Source of the DNA: Streptomyces noursei
GTDB lineage: Bacteria > Actinomycetota > Actinomycetes > Streptomycetales > Streptomycetaceae
Assembly: GCF_016917755.1 (NCBI RefSeq)
Contig: NZ_CP070326.1
Span: forward strand, 5,332,001 to 5,396,000
DNA: 64,000 nucleotides
Direction of reading: 5' to 3'
Positions 7,342 through 13,898 of this stretch are shown piece after piece. A model generated the notes under the pieces. The model saw nothing but the letters and a program-made list of their open reading frames with translations. It did not search any database and was not told the origin of the DNA. Numbering within the stretch: position 1 is the stretch's first letter; each line of letters starts with the position of its first letter. The translations under genes were made by a program, and so were the position numbers.

Positions 7342-8955
7342 CTACCGCGGCTCCACCCGCTGGATCTTGGCCCGCGCGACCACCTCCGGTCCCACCGTCG
7401 CCGCGCGGGCGATCAGCGCGCGGGCGTCCCAGTCGGGCGGCCAGCCCTCCCAGATGCGGAGCCGGCCGCCGACCACCACGGCGCGGATCTGGTCGCGGCC
7501 GGCCAGCCGGACGAGTTCCCAGCCCAGGTCGTAGGAGGGGGTGAGTTCGGGGACGGCGAGGTCCACGAGGAGGTAGTCGGCGGCCTGACCGGCGGCGATC
7601 CGGCCCGTGACGCGGCCCAGCCCGAGGGCGTCGGCGCCGCCCGCGGTGGCGTGCTCCAGCCACAGGTGCCCGGCGCCGCACACCGAGTCGCCCGAGGCCA
7701 GCCCGTAGGCCAGCCGCTGGGCCGTCTCGGCCGCGTCGACCAGCCGGAAGCCGTCGCCGCGGGTGCCGTCCGTACCGGTGCCGAAGCGGACGCCCAGCGC
7801 GGCCAGCATGGTGGCGTGCGCGACGGCGTTGCCCTTCCAGGCGCTGGCCACCGGGTTGTAGCTGATCGCCGCGCCGGTGTCGGCCAGCTGCCGCATCTCC
7901 GTGGGCGTCAGGAGGGTGGCGTGCGCGCCCAGGGTGTGCGGGCCGAGGGCGCCGAGGTGGTGCAGGTAGTCCACCGGGCGGCGGCCGACGCTCTTCAACG
8001 AGCGCTCCACGGAGGCCAGGTGTTCGTTGACGTGGATCTGGAGCACCGCCCCGGCCTCGGCACAGAGGTCGGCGGTCCGTTTGATGACCGGGCCGGTGGC
8101 GTCCTCGGGGACGGCGATGGCCAGGGAGGGGTGGACGAGCGGATGGCCGTGCCAGCGCGCCAGATGGGCCGGGCCGCCGGTCCCGGCGGAGACGATCTTG
8201 CCCAGGACGCACCGGATGCCGGCCTCCTCGGTGCCCTGGGCGATCGCGGCCACGTCGACCGGCGCCCGGGTCCCGGCGTCGGCGACGGTGGTGAAGCCGC
8301 CGCGCAGCGCCTCCAGCGCGGCCAGCTTCGCCGACAGATAGGCGCTCTCCTCGTCCAGGGCGTGTTCCAGCGGCTCCCAGACGGTCTTGAAGATCTCCGA
8401 CGGCTGGCCGAACGACTGGGCCTTGCCGAAGCCCTGGGTCAGGTGGTGGTGGGCGTCGACGAAGCCGGGCATCAGGAGGTGGCCGGGCAGGCGGATCGGG
8501 GCGGGGCCGGCGCGGTGCGCGGCGAGGAGCCGGGCCGCCGGACCGACCTCGCGGAAGGTGCCGTGCTCGACGAGGAGGGCGTGGTCGCGCACCGGGCCGT
8601 CCGGCAGCAGCACCACATCCGGGACGAGGAGCTGGCGGGGACCGGCGAAGTGGTCGGGGCGGAGGGCGGGGTGGGCGTCCCGGGGCTGCGCGGAGGCGGT
8701 GCCGGCGCCCGGTCCGCCGAGCAGGCCGCCGGCGCCGGTCAGCCCGGCCACCCCGGCGAGGAAGCCGCGCCGACCGAGGCCGCCGCGGGGGTCGGCCCCT
8801 TCGGGCGCCGCGTCGGATGCCGCGTCGGACGCCCCGTTGTGGGCCGCTGCGCTCCGTATGCCGTCCGGCCGTTCGCCGTCCGGCCGTTCCGCGTCCGGAC
8901 ACCCGCCGGGAGCCCCGGCCTCCTGGGGCTCCCGGCCCCGCTGCTCGTTCGCCAA
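7342..8955 (-). CDS. Tat-exported amidohydrolase (cytosine/chlorohydrolase-like subtype)
   Basis: About 537 residues if translation begins at TTG 8955. The start is uncertain because no ATG/GTG lies between the open upstream frame and the signal. A twin-arginine signal is visible (G-R-R-G-F-L-A-G-V-A-G near residue 60), followed by A-x-A. The mature enzyme has the single-metal amidohydrolase set: F-V-D-A-H-H-H-L, Q-I-H-V-N-E-H, L-G-A-H-A-T-L-L and G-T-G-T-D-G-T-R. This places it in the AtzA/SsnA/guanine-deaminase-like branch, which deaminates or hydrolyses ring compounds. It is divergent from the ATP-grasp pair. A 24-bp perfect palindrome lies 71-94 bases upstream of the chosen start. Confidence 0.85.
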   Translation of the reverse strand: MANEQRGREPQEAGAPGGCPDAERPDGERPDGIRSAAAHNGASDAASDAAPEGADPRGGLGRRGFLAGVAGLTGAGGLLGGPGAGTASAQPRDAHPALRPDHFAGPRQLLVPDVVLLPDGPVRDHALLVEHGTFREVGPAARLLAAHRAGPAPIRLPGHLLMPGFVDAHHHLTQGFGKAQSFGQPSEIFKTVWEPLEHALDEESAYLSAKLAALEALRGGFTTVADAGTRAPVDVAAIAQGTEEAGIRCVLGKIVSAGTGGPAHLARWHGHPLVHPSLAIAVPEDATGPVIKRTADLCAEAGAVLQIHVNEHLASVERSLKSVGRRPVDYLHHLGALGPHTLGAHATLLTPTEMRQLADTGAAISYNPVASAWKGNAVAHATMLAALGVRFGTGTDGTRGDGFRLVDAAETAQRLAYGLASGDSVCGAGHLWLEHATAGGADALGLGRVTGRIAAGQAADYLLVDLAVPELTPSYDLGWELVRLAGRDQIRAVVVGGRLRIWEGWPPDWDARALIARAATVGPEVVARAKIQRVEPR

Positions 8956-9025
8956 CCCGCTCGCCTGCTTCCGTCGCCGCGTACGTAGGCGCGGCCGGGC
9001 CCGTGATCGGGTCGGCCGCGCTGGG

Positions 9026-9049
9026 TGGCCCGACCCTAGGGTCGGGCCA
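9026..9049. promoter_or_regulatory. 24-bp perfect palindrome, probable operator
   Basis: Every base of 9026-9049 pairs with its mirror. The left half is TGGCCCGACCCT and the right half is its exact complement, centred on CTAG. It sits between the Tat amidohydrolase (start 8955, minus) and the ATP-grasp gene (start 9364, plus). There is no T-tract on either side, and as the centre has no loop it is a poor hairpin. A dimeric-repressor operator is therefore more likely than a terminator. No regulator gene is adjacent. The rest of 8956-9363 holds the GlnR-like box and no gene that I can support. Confidence 0.55.
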
Positions 9050-9163
9050 TAAAGCGGAACAAGGCTTTCGACATACGGGATTTGGTGAGGTCGCGGAGGA
9101 GTGGCGCAACCCCGCGCGGGGCGTGGCGCGTCCCAGCTCACGGCGTGTGCCGAGGTCCCGTCC

Positions 9164-9190
9164 GGTGGCGTAACGTCGCCGAAACGGGAG
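9164..9190. promoter_or_regulatory. GlnR-box-like element upstream of the ATP-grasp operon
   Basis: GTAAC at 9170-9174, six bases, then GAAAC at 9181-9185. This is an exact match to the published Streptomyces GlnR pattern gTnAC-N6-GaAAC. The surrounding 27 bases agree at 22 positions with 4911-4937. The element lies 174 bases before the first ATP-grasp start and could also serve the divergent amidohydrolase. Nitrogen control of this locus is inferred from the pattern only. Confidence 0.45.
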
Positions 9191-9363
9191 CTCCGGGGCG
9201 GCGGCCGGGCCATGGCCGAACGCCTGATCGCCACATGGGATCCTGGTGCGTCATGTTTCCGCCGGGCGGACGGTGTGCGTACGGCGACACGGGGAGGACG
9301 TCCGCTGCTGTGGTGGGCGGGTTGGCGATACGGGTGGACGTGCGGCGATACAAGGGTGCATCG

Positions 9364-10290
9364 ATGAGACTCTGCTTCCTGGTGGAGGAGCAGTACCGCC
9401 ACGACGGCATGCCGCAGGACGTGATCGGTCAACTCCGCGCGTGGGGACACCGGGTGGACGTGCTCTGGCCGGGCCGTTCGCTGATCCGGATGTCCGAGTT
9501 GTCCGGCGCGGTGGCGGAGGGCGACCATGACGCCTGGGTGCTCAAGACCGTCTCCGGCGGGCCCGGGCTGACCCTCCTGGAGGCCGCCGCGACCACCGGA
9601 CTGACCACCGTGAACGACGTACGCGCCATACGGGGCGTACGGGACAAGGCGCTCGCCGCGGTGATCGCGCGGGCCAGCGGGCTGCCGGTGCCGATGACGT
9701 ACGCGGCGGTGCGGGCCGAGGAGTTCGCCGAGGTCCCCGAGGCGGAGTTCCCGCTGGTGGTGAAGCCTGCGGACGGCAGCTCGGGGCGCGCGGTGCGGCT
9801 GGTGGAACGGCCCGAGGAGCTGGCTGCCGGGGCCCGGGCGACGGCCGACGGCACCGGCGACGGCATGCTGATCGCCCAGCCCTACGTCCCCAACTCCGGT
9901 ACCGACCTGAAGGTCTACTGCGTCGCCGGCGACCTCTACGCGACCGAGCGCTGCTCCCCGCTGCACCCGGGGCGGGCCGTGGCGGAACGGCAGGTGCCGC
10001 TGCCCGCCGAGGTCGCCCGGATCGCCGCCGAGATCGGCGAGGTCTTCGGCCTCGACCTGTACGGGGTCGATGTGCTGCTGGGGCCGGACGGGCCGGTCGT
10101 GGTCGACATCAACGACTTCCCGAGCTTCCGGCAGGTGCCGGACGCGGTCGCCCGGGTCTCCGCGGCGGTGCTGCGGCTGGCCCGGCGCGGCACCGACCGC
10201 GCTCCGGTGCCGGCGCTGCCGTTCATCGGCCACCAGCGGCCCCCGCGGCCGGCGGCCGAGGCGGTCGGGGCGGTCGGGGGCGCACGATGA
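9364..10290 (+). CDS. ATP-grasp protein, RimK/LysX-like, first of a tandem pair
   Basis: A 308-residue protein starting at ATG 9364, with a weak AAGGG about 10 bases upstream. The N-terminal pre-ATP-grasp domain begins MRLCFLVEEQ. The ATP-grasp region contains K-P-A-D-G-S-S-G-R-A-V near residue 137, L-K-V-Y-C-V around 183, and the metal-binding V-D-I-N-D-F-P near 248, where Asp replaces the usual Glu. Such enzymes form amide or ester bonds through an acyl-phosphate. The substrate is not identifiable. The next gene, a distant paralogue, overlaps by ATGA, so the two products probably act together or form a heterodimer. Confidence 0.8.
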   Translation: MRLCFLVEEQYRHDGMPQDVIGQLRAWGHRVDVLWPGRSLIRMSELSGAVAEGDHDAWVLKTVSGGPGLTLLEAAATTGLTTVNDVRAIRGVRDKALAAVIARASGLPVPMTYAAVRAEEFAEVPEAEFPLVVKPADGSSGRAVRLVERPEELAAGARATADGTGDGMLIAQPYVPNSGTDLKVYCVAGDLYATERCSPLHPGRAVAERQVPLPAEVARIAAEIGEVFGLDLYGVDVLLGPDGPVVVDINDFPSFRQVPDAVARVSAAVLRLARRGTDRAPVPALPFIGHQRPPRPAAEAVGAVGGAR

Positions 10291-11123
10291 GGGTCGGTGT
10301 GATCAGCGCCGATCCCGGGCACCCGCTGCTGGCGGCGACGGCGGCGGTGCTGCGCGGGGACGGTCACCGGGTCGGCTTCGTCGGCCCGGACGGTGTGCCC
10401 CTCGCCGGGGGAGGGGAGCCGGGCGGGGCCGCCGCGCCCGGGGCGCTCGCCGACGTCTATCTGCTCAAGGCGCGGACGCCGCAAGCGCTGGCGCTCGCCG
10501 GCCGGCTGGAGGGCCGGGGCGCGCCGGTCGTCAACTCCGTTGCGGCGACGGCCCGTTGTCAGGACCGGGTGGAGATGGCCGCGATGGCCCGGGCGGCCGG
10601 AGTGCCGTTCGCGGAGACGCTGCGGACGGCGACGGTCGGCGAGCTGGTGGCGGCCGGGCCGGATCTCGGCTTCCCGCTCGTCCTCAAGAGCCGCGACAGC
10701 CGCCGTCACGACCTCGTGGCGCGCGTCGACACCCCGGCCGGACTGGCGGAGCTGGCCGCGGCATGGTCCGGCGAAACCGTGATCGTCCAGGAGTTCACCG
10801 CCAACAGCGGTTGGGACCACAAGCTGTGGGTCGTCGGCGGGCAGCTCTTCGCCGCCCGTCGCCGTTCCGAACTGTCCCCGGGCGGGCGCGGTCCGAACCA
10901 GCCGCTGCCGCCCGCCGCCCTCCCCTTCGCCTGGATCGAGGCCGCGCTGCACATCGGCGCGGTCTTCGGCCTGGAGGTCTACGGTGTCGACGTGCTGCAC
11001 GCCGGGGCCGGCGCCGCGGTGATCGTGGACATCAACGCCTTCCCGGGCGTCCGCGGCCAGGTGGGGGCCCCGGAGGCGCTGGCGGCGCTGGCGCTCCGCC
11101 GGGCCGAGAGCGGTGCCATGTAG
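10287..11123 (+). CDS. ATP-grasp protein, second of the tandem pair
   Basis: A 278-residue RimK-like protein overlapping the first ATP-grasp gene by four bases. Motifs are F-P-L-V-L-K-S-R-D-S (about residue 131-140), the adenine-loop region E-T-V-I-V-Q-E-F (about 164-171) and the metal-binding V-D-I-N-A-F-P-G near 249, again D-x-N rather than E-x-N. It is shorter than its neighbour and has a Gly/Ala-rich linker near residue 45. Both share the layout of peptide or amino-acid ligases, but no precursor peptide, carrier protein or obvious substrate gene is nearby. The stop at 11123 lies immediately before a BldD-like inverted repeat. Confidence 0.78.
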   Translation: MRVGVISADPGHPLLAATAAVLRGDGHRVGFVGPDGVPLAGGGEPGGAAAPGALADVYLLKARTPQALALAGRLEGRGAPVVNSVAATARCQDRVEMAAMARAAGVPFAETLRTATVGELVAAGPDLGFPLVLKSRDSRRHDLVARVDTPAGLAELAAAWSGETVIVQEFTANSGWDHKLWVVGGQLFAARRRSELSPGGRGPNQPLPPAALPFAWIEAALHIGAVFGLEVYGVDVLHAGAGAAVIVDINAFPGVRGQVGAPEALAALALRRAESGAM

Positions 11124-11126
11124 CCC

Positions 11127-11146
11127 ATGTGACCCATGTGTCACAT
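11127..11146. promoter_or_regulatory. Inverted repeat ATGTGAC-N6-GTCACAT, BldD-like, before geosmin synthase
   Basis: Seven-base arms at 11127-11133 and 11140-11146 are perfectly complementary with a six-base spacer. The GTGA...TCAC core fits the loose BldD consensus AGTgA-Nm-TCACc, apart from the outermost bases. It is also close to the CRP half-site TGTGA/TCACA, but with spacing 8 instead of 6. It lies about 180 bases upstream of the geosmin synthase start and directly after the ATP-grasp stop. Developmental control of geosmin synthesis is known; which regulator binds here is a guess. Confidence 0.4.
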
Positions 11147-11323
11147 CTCTTCATCGCCAACTCAACTCGAAAGAGTGCCGGTTCAGCGCGGGTGCGACCC
11201 GACGAGCCTACGGCGACGAACCTCGGGGTAGGGCTGCGCCGTCCATGGGGTGCTTCGGCGCGCCCTCCTTCCGTACACACCGTCCGTGCGGAGGGGCATC
11301 GGTATCGGGAGAGGCCACCAACG

Positions 11324-13597
11324 GTGACGCAGCCGCAGCCCACGTCGCAACCCTTCACCTTGCCGCACTTCTACATGCCGCATCCGGCCCGGCTGAACCC
11401 GCACCTGGAGGCCGCGCGGGCGCACTCCAGGAAGTGGGCCCGGGAGATGAACATGCTGGAAGGTTCCGGCATCTGGGACCAGCGGGATCTCGACGCCCAC
11501 GACTACGCGTTGCTGTGCGCCTACACCCACCCGGAGTGCTCCCAGGAGGCGCTCGACCTCGTCACCGACTGGTACGTCTGGGTCTTCTTCTTCGACGACC
11601 ACTTCCTGGAGAAGTTCAAGCGCACCCTGGACCGGGAGGGCGGGAAGGCGTACCTCGACCGGCTGCCGGCGTTCATGCCGATGGATCTGGACGCGCCCGT
11701 GCCGGAGCCGACCAACCCGGTCGAGGCGGGGCTGGCGGACCTGTGGCGGCGCACCGTGCCCGCGATGTCGCCGGACTGGCGCCGACGGTTCGCCGAGAGC
11801 ACCGAGCACCTGCTGAACGAGTCCCTCTGGGAACTCTCCAACATCGACATCAACCGGATCCCCAACCCCGTCGAGTACATCGAGATGCGCCGCAAGGTGG
11901 GCGGCGCCCCCTGGTCGGCGGGACTGGTGGAGTACGCGACCGGCGCCGAGGTCCCGGCGGCGGTCGCCGGCTCCCGCCCCCTCCGGGTCCTCAAGGACAC
12001 CTTCTCCGACGCCGTCCACCTCCGCAACGACCTCTTCTCGTACCAGCGCGAGACCGAGGAGGAGGGGGAGTTGAGCAACGGCGTGCTGGTACTGGAGACG
12101 TTCCTGGACTGCACCACCCAGGAGGCCGCGGACGCGGTCAACGAGATGATCACCTCGCGGTTGCAGCAGTTCGAGGACACCGTCTTCACCGAACTGCCGA
12201 CGCTCTTCGCCGAGAAGGGCCTGGACCCGGCCGGCCGCGCCGCCGTCCTCGCGTATGCCAAGGGCCTCCAGGACTGGCAGTCCGGCGGCCACGAGTGGCA
12301 CATGCGCTCCAGCCGCTACATGAACGGCGGCGGCGCGGGCGCGCCCGGCAGCGCCGCGGCCCCCTGGTCGCCGCTGGTCTTCGGCGGGCTGGGCACCGAG
12401 GGGCTGGGCGCCTCGGGCGCCGACCTGGCGACGGCACTGGCCGCGGCCGGCGCCCAGCGGGTCCGCCGCCGCTCCCACGCCCCGTACGAGAAGGTCGGCC
12501 CGCCCCGACTCCCCGACTTCTGCATGCCGTTCACCACCACCCGCAGCCCCCACCTGGAGGCGGCCCGGCGCAACGTCGTCGCCTGGGCGCACCGGATGGG
12601 ACTGCTCCAGCCGCAGCCCGGCGTCCCGCTGTCCGACGTCTGGGACGAGGACGCCCTGGTCCGCTTCGACTTCGCGCTGTGCGCGGCCGGTCTGCACCCC
12701 GACGCCACCCTCGACGAGCTCGACCTCGGCACCCAGTGGCTGACCTGGGGCACCTACGCCGACGACTACTACCCCGCGGTCTTCGGCCGGACCGGCGACG
12801 TCGCCGGTGCCCTGGCCACCACCCGGCGGCTGTCCGCCCTGATGCCGGTCGACGCCGCCGACCGGGCCCCGGAACCGACCAACGCCCTCGAACGCGGACT
12901 GGTCGACCTCTGGGCCCGTACGGCCGGGCCGATGGACCCGGACGCGCGCCGCGCCTTCAAGGCCACCGTCGACGCGATGACCGCCAGCTGGCTCTGGGAG
13001 CTGGACAACATGGTGCTGCACCGCATCCCGGACCCGGTCGACTACATCGAGATGCGCCGCGCCACCTTCGGCTCCGACCTCACCATGAGCCTGAGCCGGC
13101 TCGGCTACGGCCGTCGGGTGCCGCCGGAGATCTACCGCAGCGGCCCGATGCGGTCGCTGGAGAACGCCGCCGCCGACTACGCCTGCCTGCTCAACGACGT
13201 CTTCTCGTACCAGAAGGAGATCGAGTACGAGGGCGAGGTCCACAACGGCATCCTCGTCGTGCAGAACTTCTTCGACTGCGACTACCCCACCGCGCTGGCC
13301 ATCGTCCACGACCTGATGACCTCCCGGATGCGCGAGTTCCAGCACGTCGCGCGGAACCAACTCCCGATCCTCTACGACGACTTCGACCTCTCCGCCGAGG
13401 ACCGCGCCACCCTCGACGGCTATGTCGAGGAACTGGAGAACTGGCTCGCCGGCATCCTCACCTGGCACCGCGAGTGCGGCCGATACCGCCCCGAACACCT
13501 CCGCCGCCGGCCCGGTACACCCGGCTGGACGCCGGGGCCGACGGGCCTGGGGACGTCGTCGGCACGCCTGACGGAGGCGCTCGGGGCGGCCCGCTAG
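11324..13597 (+). CDS. geoA: Bifunctional germacradienol/geosmin synthase
   Basis: A 757-residue two-domain class I terpene cyclase. The GTG at 11324 follows GGGAGAGG about 10 bases upstream; the frame is open much further upstream but lacks start signals. The N-terminal domain has the metal motif D-D-H-F-L-E at 91-96 and the NSE motif beginning N-D-L-F-S-Y-Q near 235; it converts farnesyl diphosphate to germacradienol and germacrene D. The C-terminal domain has D-D-Y-Y near 480 and N-D-V-F-S-Y-Q near 624; it converts germacradienol to geosmin with loss of acetone. The repeated P-V-E-Y-I-E-M-R-R / P-V-D-Y-I-E-M-R-R shows the internal duplication. Length and motifs are those of active Streptomyces geosmin synthases. 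Confidence 0.96.
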   Translation: MTQPQPTSQPFTLPHFYMPHPARLNPHLEAARAHSRKWAREMNMLEGSGIWDQRDLDAHDYALLCAYTHPECSQEALDLVTDWYVWVFFFDDHFLEKFKRTLDREGGKAYLDRLPAFMPMDLDAPVPEPTNPVEAGLADLWRRTVPAMSPDWRRRFAESTEHLLNESLWELSNIDINRIPNPVEYIEMRRKVGGAPWSAGLVEYATGAEVPAAVAGSRPLRVLKDTFSDAVHLRNDLFSYQRETEEEGELSNGVLVLETFLDCTTQEAADAVNEMITSRLQQFEDTVFTELPTLFAEKGLDPAGRAAVLAYAKGLQDWQSGGHEWHMRSSRYMNGGGAGAPGSAAAPWSPLVFGGLGTEGLGASGADLATALAAAGAQRVRRRSHAPYEKVGPPRLPDFCMPFTTTRSPHLEAARRNVVAWAHRMGLLQPQPGVPLSDVWDEDALVRFDFALCAAGLHPDATLDELDLGTQWLTWGTYADDYYPAVFGRTGDVAGALATTRRLSALMPVDAADRAPEPTNALERGLVDLWARTAGPMDPDARRAFKATVDAMTASWLWELDNMVLHRIPDPVDYIEMRRATFGSDLTMSLSRLGYGRRVPPEIYRSGPMRSLENAAADYACLLNDVFSYQKEIEYEGEVHNGILVVQNFFDCDYPTALAIVHDLMTSRMREFQHVARNQLPILYDDFDLSAEDRATLDGYVEELENWLAGILTWHRECGRYRPEHLRRRPGTPGWTPGPTGLGTSSARLTEALGAAR

Positions 13598-13898
13598 GAG
13601 AAGGGGGGGACGGGGCCCGGCGGCCAGGTGGCGCGCCGGATCCCTCCGCGTCCGCGACGCCGTCGAGGTGGACGTGCGGGCGGGGTGGTGACGGAGCGCG
13701 GGTGGGGGGGGCGCGCAGGGCGACTGATCCGCCGGAAGGGTCGGCCCGCGGCAAGTGATCCCATATGTCGTATTGCTTCTAAAATGGGCATGGTGTGGGC
13801 GTCTGTGACACCGCCGAGGACGCCGGTGGACCGCGACGGCAGCCACGCCGCGGCGGCAGCGCCCGGGACAGAACCGGCTGCGACGGACTGGCGATGCG
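13598..13898. other. Intergenic region with an AT-rich promoter-like patch
   Basis: A 301-base gap between geosmin synthase and the phosphatase gene. I see no gene. Bases 13761-13786 are unusually AT-rich and include TAAAAT at 13780-13785, a plausible -10 element. I cannot find a convincing -35 partner. The 113 bases from there to the next start would be a long leader. The 5' part is a G-run-rich tract without a clear hairpin terminator. Confidence 0.3.

Noticed and set aside
9050..9363. Possible graspetide precursor gene before the ATP-grasp pair
   Set aside because: Small frames here are Arg/Gly-rich without a conserved acidic/Thr core or a ribosome site, so I do not claim a precursor.
8956..10233. 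Reading the Tat amidohydrolase frame on to 10233 as one 963-residue protein
   Set aside because: The extension is antisense to the ATP-grasp gene, crosses the 24-bp palindrome and has no family signature; the Tat signal marks the true N-terminal region.
11127..11146. Calling the geosmin upstream repeat a CRP site
   Set aside because: Half-site spacing is 8 rather than the 6 of CRP sites; kept only as an unassigned BldD-like element.
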